From Deltaproteobacteria bacterium (GTDB lineage Bacteria; Desulfobacterota_D; UBA1144; Nemesobacterales; CSP1-2), in assembly GCA_016187835.1 (NCBI GenBank), contig JACPIY010000001.1, forward strand, positions 27,722-77,740: 50,019 bases of DNA, given 5' to 3'. The notes beneath the pieces are model-generated. The model was not told the origin of the DNA, did not search any database, and saw nothing but the letters and a program-made list of their open reading frames with translations. A program made the position numbers and the translations under genes. Shown in pieces: positions 1 through 8,256 of this stretch (position 1 is the first letter of the stretch; the number at the start of each line of letters is the position of its first letter).

Positions 1-1
1 A

Positions 2-316
2 GGCGATGATCCGGCGCTTATAATTACACGTGCCGCTGCTAAGATAGTTTATGTTCTAGTCTGTCCGCCTGATGTCCTAATTGAGCGAGTTCAGACGAGG
101 GTGCAGAATAGTCGTAACCAAAACCATTTAAAAAGGAAAGAATTGTTAATTTCTGACTATTCTCAGCCGGGAAGACTGCATGAACTCTATGAGAATTGGA
201 TTTCGTATTGTAAGGCTCAGGTATGTGAAATCAAGTATGTGGACGTTAGTTCAGAGAAGGTTAAAACGATCACAGAAGAGGAATCTCTCAGGTTGGTTAG
301 TTCCACCTTAAAATAA
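2..316 (+). CDS. C-terminal part of a P-loop kinase-like protein (partial)
   Basis: The reading frame is open to the left edge, so the listed GTG at 101 is probably internal and the gene begins outside the window. The visible 104 residues contain a hydrophobic strand followed by PDVLIERVQTR, the usual look of the region after the core strand and the arginine-rich lid of nucleoside or small-molecule kinases. No Walker A motif is visible because the N-terminus is missing. The remaining tail is hydrophilic and helical. The next gene is on the opposite strand. Kinase identity is an inference from one short motif; a P-loop ATPase of another kind is possible. Confidence 0.5.
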   Translation, partial: GDDPALIITRAAAKIVYVLVCPPDVLIERVQTRVQNSRNQNHLKRKELLISDYSQPGRLHELYENWISYCKAQVCEIKYVDVSSEKVKTITEEESLRLVSSTLK

Positions 317-478
317 GCCACGTAATAAACAATGAACAATGACCAAATCCCAAGTTTCAAATGAGAAATCAGAAGTCAATGGTCGGAAGTTTTTATTTGT
401 AAAAATCTAAATTTGACCAAACAGACAACGTGGAGGTAAGTCTCACCCAGTTTAGTAATTCCTATCAAGTAACTGTCA

Positions 479-711
479 TTCGACCGTTTCTCCTGTTATC
501 CTGAAACCAACAAGATTCCTCACAAGCTCCCTCACAGGAGCCGAAGGGTTCGGGACAGGGTTCGGAATGACAAATGAGACTGTCGTTTCGACCGTTTCTC
601 CTGTCATCCTGAAAACAAAGAAGATTCCTCACGGAGTTTATTCCTTCGCTTTGCTCAGGACGGGCTTTGATGTATCGAAGGGTTCAGAGTGACAGCCTAG
701 AAAATTTTGAC
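479..711. repeat. Two diverged copies of a dispersed intergenic repeat
   Basis: Both copies begin with CGACCGTTTCTCCTGT, continue with a TCATCCTGAAA-like stretch and AAGATTCCTCAC, and end near a GGTTCGGAATGACA or GGTTCAGAGTGACAG segment. They lie at about 479-572 and 592-703. The flanking gap (317-879) also holds low-complexity stretches such as repeated CTTCTGCCTT at about 795-818. I see no gene, tRNA or clear promoter in this 560-bp gap. Confidence 0.6.
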
Positions 712-879
712 AGAGGGTGAAAATCGTGCTGACATTGTCCGACAGAATAAATCTTGATTATTACATTTTATTCTCTCTGCTGTTTTCCGGATTCTGGCTT
801 CTGCCTTCTGCCTTCTGAACTCTTGCTTTGTTAAATTCATATCCCTCCTCTGTGCCCTTGTGCCTTTCTGGCTGAATAA

Positions 880-1815
880 TTACCCCTCTAAAAGTTCCTT
901 CAGTCCATCTTTGATGTTTACCCTAGGTCTCCAGCTTGTCTCCTTGATAATCTTTTCAATGTCCGCAAGAAGGTGCATTCTATCGCTTTTTCTCTTTCGG
1001 GATTTTGTGCTTTTTATTTTTATCTCTTTGCCGATTATTCGTCCGCAGATTTCTATTATCTCTCGGATTGAGTACTCTTTTCCTGACCCCATATTGAAAA
1101 TACCAAAATCTCCCCTGAAATCGCCTAACAGAGCTATGAAAGCCTCCACGACGTCCTTTACGTTAATGAAATCTCTCTTGGGCTCGATATTGCCTAATTC
1201 CACTTCTAGCTTTCCTTCTTTTAACTGTTTAATAATTTCGGGTATAAGATGAGGGTTGGTTTCACCGGGTCCGTAGACATTAAATAGTCTGGCGATTATT
1301 GTTCTCACCCACGTTTCACGATAAAAAAGCCTGCACATATCCTCACCTATTAATTTCGAAATCCCATATATGTCAGTTGGCTCTGTTAAATCCTCTTCAC
1401 TTAGCTTGCTATCGGAAATGGCGTAAACCGCACCCGATGAGGGAAAGATAAGAGCATCAGGTTTTACTATTTTACAGGCCTCCAACAGGTGTCTCGTGCC
1501 TACGATATTTGTCTCTATGGCTTTAACCGGATTTTCATTGCAATAGGGAATGAAATGAATAGCCGCAAGGTGAATTACGATTTCCGGGCGAAATTCCTCT
1601 ATCAAGCTGAATAAAAGCTTCCTATCAGTCATATCACCTTCTACAAAACTTAGATTTTTGGTTATTTGAGGAATTGGTTCTATTTTGCCGAATGAAAGGT
1701 TATCTATCACTAAAACGTTATGATTTAGAGTTAATAAGCGCTTTACCAAATTTGAACCAATAAAACCCGCTCCGCCTGTAACAAGGGTTCTTGCCAATTT
1801 CTCAAAATCCTCCAT
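880..1815 (-). CDS. NAD-dependent sugar epimerase/dehydratase
   Basis: Extended short-chain dehydrogenase of about 311 residues. The Rossmann NAD-binding motif VTGGAGFIGSNL is near the N-terminus. A serine-rich strand (FPSSGAVY) and the YGISK pair (Tyr-x-x-x-Lys) form the catalytic centre, and ARLFNVYGPG follows, as in UDP-glucose 4-epimerase-like enzymes. It should interconvert or dehydrate a nucleotide sugar for surface polysaccharide, in keeping with the neighbouring glycosyltransferase. The ORF track start at 1887 adds a tail read from a dispersed repeat. ATG 1815 is chosen; TTG 1797, preceded by GGAGG, would give MARTLVTGGAG and fits the family N-terminus even better. Exact sugar substrate cannot be read from sequence. 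Confidence 0.88.
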   Translation of the reverse strand: MEDFEKLARTLVTGGAGFIGSNLVKRLLTLNHNVLVIDNLSFGKIEPIPQITKNLSFVEGDMTDRKLLFSLIEEFRPEIVIHLAAIHFIPYCNENPVKAIETNIVGTRHLLEACKIVKPDALIFPSSGAVYAISDSKLSEEDLTEPTDIYGISKLIGEDMCRLFYRETWVRTIIARLFNVYGPGETNPHLIPEIIKQLKEGKLEVELGNIEPKRDFINVKDVVEAFIALLGDFRGDFGIFNMGSGKEYSIREIIEICGRIIGKEIKIKSTKSRKRKSDRMHLLADIEKIIKETSWRPRVNIKDGLKELLEG

Positions 1816-1859
1816 ATCAAGTAAGTTAGGACTTATCCAAGATTTCCGTTCATAGTTCG

Positions 1860-2045
1860 ATCCTTCGACGGGGTTTACACTGAGCACGTTCGTGAGGCTC
1901 AGTGCAGGTTCCGCGAATGTGCTCAGGACAGGCTGGACTCACCACGAACGGCTTGATTCAGATGACGTTCGCCACATCATCAGCAGTGAGCCATTCGACA
2001 AGCTCATGACAGGCCTGTCGAACTGTCGAAGGGCGTTTGCTTGCT
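1860..2045. repeat. Intergenic repeat rich in TTCGACAAGCTC/CTGTCGAA-type motifs
   Basis: The stretch contains CCATTCGACAAGCTCATGAC, CCTGTCGAACTGTCGAAGGG and GTTCGTGAGGCTCAGTGCAGG. These are hallmark pieces of short dispersed repeats of the kind also seen at about 4.8 and 10.7 kb. It overlaps the spurious N-terminal extension of the epimerase ORF. No gene is visible between 1888 and 2162. Confidence 0.55.
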
Positions 2046-2162
2046 TAAGTTACAGAAAGTTATGTAACATACTATAATTATAAACGGTTTGCTAATCATA
2101 CCAGCGGATTTCTGTGAAAAAAAGTATTTGACTAAGAAACCTAACGTGATAATTTACTCTCA

Positions 2163-3299
2163 ATGAAAACTATAAAGATTCTCGTTACTGCGCCGAATCT
2201 TATAACAGGGGGAGCGGAAAAACAACTCCTATACTTGATAGAAGGACTTGTCAAAAGGGGTTTTAGCATTGTTCTTTTTCTTTTTGACATTGAGGGTGAA
2301 TATCTAGCTATGGTTCCCAAGGAAGTTAAAATTCTAAGTCCTACCTCTCCAAAACCTGGAAAAGCCTTAAAGGGCATATGGAAGACGAGGGAAATTGCCA
2401 AGGCTATATCTAAAGAAAGGCCCGACGTTCTCTATAGCAGACTATGGCCTACAAAGGTCGCAACAGCGTTTGCCGGATTTCTATCGAGAAGGCGGGTTGT
2501 TCTCTCAGAGGATAGAACACTTAGCCGATTCAAGGAGGAGGGTGATCCACACAGGGGGAGCTTCAGTTTTTTTATGAAAAAAACTGCTTCCCAATTAGCC
2601 AGTGCTGTGGTGCCTGTTTCTCAGGGTATAGCGGACGAACTCCAAGAGGTTTTTAAATTAAGTCCTGAGAAAGTGAAGCTGATTTACAACGGGTTCGATC
2701 TCGAAGAGATGAGGAAGGAGGCGGCGGTCGAAGTGAATCACCCCTGGTTCAATAACGGCGAGGAACCGGTTGTTGGAGCTTTAGGTAGGATGGTTGAGCT
2801 AAAGGGGTTTGAATATTTGCTTGAAGCAATAAAATTCGTGAAAGATTCAGGGTTTAACGTAAAGCTTATTATGATCGGAAAGGGAGAGCTTCTTGAGGAA
2901 TTAAAGCTAAAAGTGGAGAGATTGGATATAAAGGACAGGGTAGAATTTCTTGGTTTTGTTGAAAATCCATTTTCGTTTTTGGCAAGGTGTGACTTGTTTG
3001 TGCTTTCATCGCTCTATGAAGGGCTTCCCAGCACCTTGATTGAGGCGATGGCTCTGGGACTACCTGTGATCTCGACAAGGTGTCCTACCGGTCCCGAGGA
3101 GATTATTGAGAATGAGAAGAGCGGAATTCTTGTCCCTATGGCTGATTCAAAGGCGATCGCGGAAGCAATTTTAAGAGTTCTCAAGGATAAAGAATTGAAC
3201 ATGCGATTGAGAATGGAAGGGAAGAAGAGAGCCGAGGATTTCTCTCTGGAAAACATGGTTTCAAAGTTTGCCGATATATTTATGGGCCTCTCCGGTTAG
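2163..3299 (+). CDS. GT4-family glycosyltransferase
   Basis: A 378-residue GT-B fold enzyme that transfers a sugar from a nucleotide-sugar donor to a growing glycan at the cytoplasmic face of the inner membrane. The N-terminal domain starts with ILVTAPNLITGGAEKQLLYL, the glycine-rich acceptor loop. The C-terminal donor domain has GALGRMVELKGFEYLLEA and the EX7E motif EGLPSTLIE followed by AMALGLPVI, the signature of retaining GT4 enzymes. Length is normal for the family. It runs divergently from the epimerase and is followed by a 142-bp gap holding a perfect palindrome, then a polysaccharide pyruvyl transferase-like gene. Donor and acceptor cannot be assigned. Confidence 0.9.
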   Translation: MKTIKILVTAPNLITGGAEKQLLYLIEGLVKRGFSIVLFLFDIEGEYLAMVPKEVKILSPTSPKPGKALKGIWKTREIAKAISKERPDVLYSRLWPTKVATAFAGFLSRRRVVLSEDRTLSRFKEEGDPHRGSFSFFMKKTASQLASAVVPVSQGIADELQEVFKLSPEKVKLIYNGFDLEEMRKEAAVEVNHPWFNNGEEPVVGALGRMVELKGFEYLLEAIKFVKDSGFNVKLIMIGKGELLEELKLKVERLDIKDRVEFLGFVENPFSFLARCDLFVLSSLYEGLPSTLIEAMALGLPVISTRCPTGPEEIIENEKSGILVPMADSKAIAEAILRVLKDKELNMRLRMEGKKRAEDFSLENMVSKFADIFMGLSG

Positions 3300-3318
3300 T
3301 GTGGGAAACATTACGAAT

Positions 3319-3346
3319 GTAGGGGCACGCTGCAGCGTGCCCCTAC
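3319..3346. repeat. Perfect 28-bp palindrome (GTAGGGGC family)
   Basis: Two perfectly complementary 14-bp halves beginning GTAGGGGCACG. It could act as a bidirectional terminator behind the glycosyltransferase, but the same outer bases recur at many other places in the window. A GATAGGAGGGATTTTCTAAT-type hairpin lies just downstream (about 3391-3418) and resembles the one near 37350. Confidence 0.8.
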
Positions 3347-3441
3347 AAATGCGGGACAAGAACGCACCTCCCATCTTATGTAGAATTTTACCGATAGGAG
3401 GGATTTTCTAATCCCGCTTGGAATGAGAAACATTTCGGGTC

Positions 3442-4683
3442 ATGAAAATACTAATTACCAATCTTTACTCTGCCGCCAATAGGGGAGATGCAGCGATTGT
3501 AAAAGGAATGAGAAATGCCCTCCAGGAGTATTTCCCGAATTCAGAATTTATAGTTCTATCAAAGTCTTACGAGGCGGCGAGAGCAATCACCGGGCTTGAA
3601 TCTTATCCTCCCCTCATTGATCGCCTTAAATTTTTTGGATATTTGGGGCTTATTTATTTTCTCCTTTGGGCGTATCTCTACAAAAAAAATATAAAGCTCC
3701 CGACTCTTGGAAAGGGAGAGAGGATTAAGAACTACCTGGATGCAGATTTGATTGTGAGCGTTGGAGGAGGTTATTTGAATGACAATTACCCTGTTGCGAT
3801 GATAAGGTGGTTATTTGAGTTCTATTTCGGAAAGCTCTTAGGGAAAAGGGTTATTATATACGCAAGCTCTGTGGGTCCGTTTAACAAATTCTGGCTGAAA
3901 CCTTTGGAGAGGTTTGTTTTTGACAAATTGGATTTAATCACCCTTCGAGACTCGAAGTCCAAAGAGGCTCTCGACTCAATTGGGGTTAATCATTCCAGAA
4001 TTCATGTTACGGCTGATGCCGCCTGGTGTATGGAGCCTCTAAGCCGTGAGGAAGGATTGATTTTGCTAGAAGGAGAAGTTCCGGAGCTCAGTGTTGAAAG
4101 TCTTAAAATCAGCATCTCAGCCAGACATTGGGAGTTTTACAAGGGAGACAGCATAGAATCCCATCTCAGGTATATCAAAGCACTTAGTTCACTTACGGAT
4201 CATCTCGTTGAAAACCTTGGCGCGGAGGTGTTTTTTCTGTCGACATGTACTGCCTTTGGAGGCTACAGTCATGACGACAGGCAGGTTGCTTATAAAATAA
4301 TAGAAAATATAGAAAACCTGGATGGTGTGAGAATACTAGGCGGGGAATATTTACCTGAGCAGCTTTCAGCCATTTATGCCAATATGGACCTTCATATAGG
4401 GACACGCATGCATTCAAATATACTGGCTATGCTATCCGGAACTCCGGTTGTAGCGATTCAATATGAGCCCAAGACGAAGGATATGATGGATTCGTTCGGT
4501 TTGGGGGATTGGGTAATTGATATTGAGCAAATTAATCCTGAAAGATTGATTCAGACGGTGGATAAAGGGATTGAAAAAAGAGACTTGATTAAAAGTCAGA
4601 TTGCTAAGAAATTGCCTGAGCTAAAGATGAAATCTAAGGATAATGCGAGGCTCGTGCATGAGCTTTTGGCAAAAGAAAGTTGA
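3442..4683 (+). CDS. Polysaccharide pyruvyl transferase family protein
   Basis: A 413-residue protein of the PS_pyruv_trans family (CsaB/AmsJ/WcaK type), which adds pyruvyl ketals to cell-surface sugars. Family features are the start MKILITNLYSAANRGDAAIV, the central DLIVSVGGGYLNDNY, the IIYASSVGPF segment, and the C-terminal HIGTRMHSNILAMLSGTPVVAI block, which is the most conserved stretch of the family. The length is typical. It follows the GT4 gene on the same strand and fits a surface-glycan cluster. Whether it truly pyruvylates or acts on another substrate is not decidable here. Confidence 0.85.
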   Translation: MKILITNLYSAANRGDAAIVKGMRNALQEYFPNSEFIVLSKSYEAARAITGLESYPPLIDRLKFFGYLGLIYFLLWAYLYKKNIKLPTLGKGERIKNYLDADLIVSVGGGYLNDNYPVAMIRWLFEFYFGKLLGKRVIIYASSVGPFNKFWLKPLERFVFDKLDLITLRDSKSKEALDSIGVNHSRIHVTADAAWCMEPLSREEGLILLEGEVPELSVESLKISISARHWEFYKGDSIESHLRYIKALSSLTDHLVENLGAEVFFLSTCTAFGGYSHDDRQVAYKIIENIENLDGVRILGGEYLPEQLSAIYANMDLHIGTRMHSNILAMLSGTPVVAIQYEPKTKDMMDSFGLGDWVIDIEQINPERLIQTVDKGIEKRDLIKSQIAKKLPELKMKSKDNARLVHELLAKES

Positions 4684-4791
4684 CAAAAGTAGTTCTCTTG
4701 TTAAGCGTGCAAATTTCTATAATTGTCATTGACTGCATAGCATCTGAAGGAGAATCCTTAGAATTGGTTACAGTCTCCTTGTGTCATTGCG

Positions 4792-4936
4792 AGCACATTC
4801 ACCCTTCGGTTACACTCAGGACATGCTTGGTTCAGTGTAAACTCCGCGAAGCAATCTCACACGAGTTGTCATTCCGAACGCACGTGAGGAATCTCAAGGC
4901 ATTGCTGCGGTCGCAACTGCTCCCTCGAAATGACAT
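4792..4936. repeat. Two adjacent TGTCATTsCGA dispersed repeat elements
   Basis: Element A begins TGTCATTGCGAGC and ends GAAGCAATCTCAC. Element B begins TGTCATTCCGAACG, contains GTGAGGAATCTCAAGG and closes with CGAAATGACA, so it is bounded by inverted ends. Related elements are at 10552-10800. ORFs predicted across them are shadows. The rest of the 4684-5064 gap shows no gene. Confidence 0.7.
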
Positions 4937-5064
4937 TTTTTTCTAAGTAAGTCTCTGAGAAATTACTGATCCTGTTTCGGTGGATGATTAGGTGACTTGA
5001 TGTTTCATATATAAATTGGGCATAATAACTTTTGGAAAATCTGTGAGTATCTATTGTAACAGTT

Positions 5065-5784
5065 ATGAATCTATTACGTTTATGCCACACAACTTCTGAG
5101 GAGATATTTGCTCCAGTCGTTAGACTAACTGCAGCCCGATTTGCTTCTAATCTACATGTCCCACCCTATTTTCTGGAGCAATTGTTCACTATTGAAGATA
5201 AACGGTTTTTAATTCATCCTGGTGTGGATCCTATTGCTGTTGTGAGAGCTGGATTGGAAAACTTGGGAGGCAAAGGAAGGCTTCAAGGTGCAAGCACGAT
5301 CACGCAACAACTTTATGATGCTCGCCGAGAACTTAAAGGCTTCCGCCGTAGCCGCACTGTCACCAGGAAGATACTCCAGACAGGTTGGGCATTATTAGAA
5401 GAGTTGCATAGATCCAAGTGCAATATCCTAGGTGAGTACCTCAATATTGTCTATTGGGGCAGATCATATTATGGGATTGATGCCGCCGCTCGTAGTTATT
5501 TCCATTCAGATAGAGACAGCATTACCCTCACGCAAAGTTTTTTCCTAGCGGAGCGCCTTGCAAGGCCGAATTCTATATCTATCACTCGTATTAGATCCCT
5601 ACTTTCACGTGCTTCTATTTCAAAGTTGTTCCTTGAAGATAAATCTGCTTTTGAAGAGCTAGTAGCAATTTATGATAAGCGGTTTCATTGTGGAGGTGAA
5701 TTATGGCAATGCCTGGTGAAATCCCCCAAGAAATTGGAAGGGCCTATGTCCAAGTCCTGGTCGGGTGCCTTGAACGTGCCGTAA
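5065..5784 (+). CDS. GT51 transglycosylase-domain protein without membrane anchor
   Basis: A 239-residue protein carrying almost all of the GT51 (penicillin-binding protein glycosyltransferase) core. Visible are motif 1 EDKRFLIHPGVD (residues 44-55, with the catalytic Glu44), motif 2 QGASTITQQL (74-83), and the motif-3 region RKILQTGWALLEELHRSK followed by ILGEYLNIVYWG. In known GT51 enzymes a second conserved Glu follows RKxx; here that position (residue 105) reads Gln. No N-terminal transmembrane helix is visible, unlike MtgA or class A PBPs, and there is no transpeptidase domain. The last 82 bp overlap, out of frame, the next gene, whose own SD lies inside this gene, so the two are probably co-translated. 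Biological role unknown; possibly not a housekeeping cell-wall enzyme. Confidence 0.78.
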   Translation: MNLLRLCHTTSEEIFAPVVRLTAARFASNLHVPPYFLEQLFTIEDKRFLIHPGVDPIAVVRAGLENLGGKGRLQGASTITQQLYDARRELKGFRRSRTVTRKILQTGWALLEELHRSKCNILGEYLNIVYWGRSYYGIDAAARSYFHSDRDSITLTQSFFLAERLARPNSISITRIRSLLSRASISKLFLEDKSAFEELVAIYDKRFHCGGELWQCLVKSPKKLEGPMSKSWSGALNVP

Positions 5785-6428
5785 GTTATTTTCAGCGCTC
5801 ATTTGAGGTACAAATTACTCCGGACAAGTTAATGTTTTCAGGGCCTACAGGGGCTTCCTTTTCTTTTGACGTATTGGGAACGTTTCATCACCCTGCGCAT
5901 GTGAGTGAGGTGTTTATAGAATCAAAGGGACACAAAGATGGCTCTCGCGTGTTTGAGGGTTATAAGGAGTTTTTGGCAAAGTCATACGCCACCTCAGTTG
6001 GCTACTCAAGGCATAAAGGGGATTTATTCTGGTTTTTAACTAATGTGCCTTTTGGCTCAACAGTTGGAAGGAACTTAACATCTCCAGAAACCATACATTC
6101 ATATCTTACAAGCGACCGCAATGAAAAGGTAAAATCACTCCTTGACTCATCTCCAATTGACTATGACCATGTAAGATCACTCTCTGAGCGAGTGAGTGTT
6201 TGCATTCTTACTGACTCCTTTATCCGAGTGACAGGAATATCTTACCCAGTGAAATATGGCGAAAGCATATACAGTATTATTAAACTTCTTCATGGAGGAA
6301 GAATCCCGCCGCCAACTTTTTATCCAATAAGCAGTATAGTCGCTGAATTTAATAAACTTGATAATCCCGATAAAATTTTAGCGGGAAAAAGACTACATAT
6401 CCCCTGGTATGGTTTAGAGTGGGATTAA
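5703..6428 (+). CDS. Putative PD-(D/E)XK-like nuclease with C-terminal LysM-like segment
   Basis: 241 residues, not a family I can name. Two parts can be seen. Residues about 50-115 hold SFDVLGTF (Asp56) and then VFIESKGHKDG (Glu73-Ser-Lys75) on a hydrophobic strand, followed by GDLFWFLTNVPFG. This order matches a PD-(D/E)XK nuclease core such as that of restriction endonuclease-like folds. Residues about 181-234, YPVKYGESIYSI through LAGKRLHIPW, look like one LysM module with an insertion. No signal peptide or membrane segment is visible. A strong SD (GGAGG, six bases before ATG 5703) sits inside the upstream GT51 gene and supports this start and translational coupling. The nuclease call is motif-level inference only. 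Confidence 0.5.
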   Translation: MAMPGEIPQEIGRAYVQVLVGCLERAVSYFQRSFEVQITPDKLMFSGPTGASFSFDVLGTFHHPAHVSEVFIESKGHKDGSRVFEGYKEFLAKSYATSVGYSRHKGDLFWFLTNVPFGSTVGRNLTSPETIHSYLTSDRNEKVKSLLDSSPIDYDHVRSLSERVSVCILTDSFIRVTGISYPVKYGESIYSIIKLLHGGRIPPPTFYPISSIVAEFNKLDNPDKILAGKRLHIPWYGLEWD

Positions 6429-6524
6429 ACAGAGAATTGTTTGATTGATTTTGATGCAGAGTCAGTTCTATGATTAACAGCCACCTTATTTGTCCTTCGA
6501 TCGGAGCGGTAATGCGAGCCTTGT

Positions 6525-7262
6525 ATGATTCTTCAGTTCATTGGCTTTCTGGTCAATCTCCACGTTAAAGGGAGTCCATTTTTGAGTCGAACAAAGCTTC
6601 CTGCCTGTGCTGAAATTCATGTCCTTCTAATGAGTAGGCGTCGATGCTGTATTTGTTTTGGTCTCCACGGCGACACTGACATAAAGCGAGGTCAAATTGC
6701 TCATCTCGATGGTAATCCTGAGAACAACAGTGTTGAGAACCTTGCCTTCATGTGCCTTGTGCATCACGATGAGTATGATGGAAACACCAGACAGTCAAAG
6801 GGTCTAACGATTCGTGAAATCAAACATTACCGGGTTGAGCTCTATGAATTTCTGCAAGGATCCTTTCGCCCGGGCGCGGCGTCATCTACTGAGTCTCCTT
6901 GGTCGAACCTATGGCCTCCCGGAAAATGGACCGTGGAGCACGATGAAGCGCTGGAGTTTTATACGGGAACGCATCGGAGCCAGTCGGTCGTGTTTGCAGT
7001 ATCTCAGGGACCCATTACCTTAGAAGATATTAACGCTTGCATCCCGCCGCACGATGTCGATTGGACGGAATCGATCGTCAGCGACTTGGTCAAAAGAGGT
7101 TGGATCCAGGTAACCTCCAGCGAACCTGGGCGATACGAGTTGAGCACGCAAGGCTACCAGATGCTGCGAGCGCTGATGGAGATTCCAGAGAATATAAAGG
7201 ACGCTGTCTGGAGGCGGGTATGGTTGGGTGAAGGCGAAGACGAAGACGGAGACTTACCCTAA
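6525..7262 (+). CDS. HNH-type endonuclease-like protein with winged-helix-like C-terminus
   Basis: The N-terminal half contains RRRCCICFGLHGD, then GQIAHLDGNPENNSVENLAFMCLVHHDEYD, the His-Asn-His layout of HNH nucleases with cysteines that may bind a structural zinc. The C-terminal part (about residues 140-225) alternates helices with a ...LVKRGWIQVTSSEPGRYELS... hairpin, like a winged helix. Length 245 residues from ATG 6525. ATG 6630 is an alternative start because the first 30 residues are unlike the family and no SD is obvious. It lies 96 bp after the nuclease/LysM gene on the same strand and may belong with it. Target unknown. Confidence 0.65.
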   Translation: MILQFIGFLVNLHVKGSPFLSRTKLPACAEIHVLLMSRRRCCICFGLHGDTDIKRGQIAHLDGNPENNSVENLAFMCLVHHDEYDGNTRQSKGLTIREIKHYRVELYEFLQGSFRPGAASSTESPWSNLWPPGKWTVEHDEALEFYTGTHRSQSVVFAVSQGPITLEDINACIPPHDVDWTESIVSDLVKRGWIQVTSSEPGRYELSTQGYQMLRALMEIPENIKDAVWRRVWLGEGEDEDGDLP

Positions 7263-7365
7263 CACTTAAAAGGTCCCGGGTGTTAATGAGAAGTAAAAAG
7301 TCTAGGGTCTTGGATCGAGAAAAATGAAAAACGGTGCCAGGCGTTAATATGCAAGCCTGACCCTA

Positions 7366-7680
7366 TTCCTACTTCAGAAGGAACCGTACCCTGTCCAATA
7401 TCCCCATGATCAATATCTTCAACAGTATCCCGGGATGATACGCCGGATGTCCTGCCCCTGAATACCTTTAGTACGTGAGATAAAGAAAATAGGTAAATAT
7501 CTCGGTTGATTATCTCACGTACTAAATGTCAAATGAGCTAAAGTCCATTGTCTCTACTATGCCCTCTACTAAGAAACATATGTGGTCATCCGGTATCATC
7601 TCCTCCAGGCTCGGAGGTAACAACCACTGCTGCCCCTTATATGATTCTATATATGCCAGTTTTAATTCCTCCTCTCTGAA
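7366..7680 (-). pseudogene. Remnant of an IS1182-family transposase N-terminus
   Basis: Read on the minus strand, 7527-7680 gives ...YKGQQWLLPPSLEEMIPDDH..., and 7366-7466 gives GHPAYHPGILLKILIMG followed by a stop. Together these match the start of IS1182-type transposases (LLPPSL...P.DH, then YHP..LLK.L..G). The two parts are separated by a 60-bp hairpin element, and the C-terminal catalytic region is gone. No start codon is convincing. The 69-residue plus-strand ORF here (7526-7735) is a shadow of this remnant. Family call rests on motif recognition. Confidence 0.6.
7467..7526. repeat. 60-bp hairpin element inserted in transposase remnant
   Basis: Perfect 17-bp inverted repeats (TTTAGTACGTGAGATAA and its complement) enclose a 26-bp AT-rich centre. 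It interrupts the transposase remnant exactly between two recognisable coding parts, so it looks like a non-autonomous miniature element or a decayed end-pair. No coding capacity. Confidence 0.75.
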
Positions 7681-7940
7681 GATTTATTTCCTTTCCTGCA
7701 GTTATTATAAACTCGCAGGATTCTTCATTATATAACTCCCTTAAAGATCGTCAGACTAATTACTGGTTATATGAGATATTTCCCTTGTAATTCAGACATA
7801 TAAAAAGGTTTTGTCAAGAGAATTTTTTCTATCCGGGTTTGGCAAATTCATTGAATATAAGGCTTCTTGATCATACCGTTACGGAACGTCACAGGTTTAT
7901 TCAAAGCTTTGATTGCCTTGTTGAAATCATCATTGGCAAG

Positions 7941-7968
7941 GTAAGGAACGCATATATGCGTTCCCTAC
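7941..7968. repeat. 28-bp palindrome, diverged GTAGGG family member
   Basis: The halves GTAAGGAACGCATA and TATGCGTTCCCTAC pair with one mismatch. It lies in a gene-poor stretch between the transposase remnant and the aldo/keto reductase. Confidence 0.65.
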
Positions 7969-8088
7969 AGACCCACCGGCAAGCCTGCCCCGAGTCCTAT
8001 AAGTTGAATGTGCTCGTATCGTTGGATCAGTATCCGATGAGGGGTGATTTTCTGACCCACGCGTCGCTTGTGAGTTGCTCGATCATGA

Positions 8089-8256
8089 ATCCCGCGCATC
8101 GCCTTGGAGGAGACCACACACACCCAGGCGCTCGCTTCTCTGGGTGACCGCCGAGAGCTTGCGCGCGAACGCAGTGACCTCATCGCCGATACCTTCCTTA
8201 CCATGGCACCCGACCGTTTTCATGTGAATAACCTCTTCTTTTACGCGGTAGAGTAA
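8089..8256 (+). pseudogene. Possible C-terminal gene fragment, family not recognised
   Basis: Between an in-frame TGA (8086) and a TAA ending at 8256 the frame reads as ordinary protein (LASLGDRRELARERSD then FLTMAPDRFHV), GC-richer than the surroundings. There is no start codon and no upstream continuation. Its end overlaps the end of the convergent aldo/keto reductase by 16 bp. It may be the tail of a gene lost when the IS or repeats came in. Overlapping ORFs 7839-8147 (+) and 7965-8204 (-) look like shadows. Confidence 0.25.

Noticed and set aside
4680-5090. ORFs 4680-4946 (+) and 4869-5090 (-)
   Set aside because: Both lie across TGTCATT-type dispersed repeats and look non-coding.
7526-7735. 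69-residue plus-strand ORF
   Set aside because: It is antisense to the transposase remnant and has no SD.
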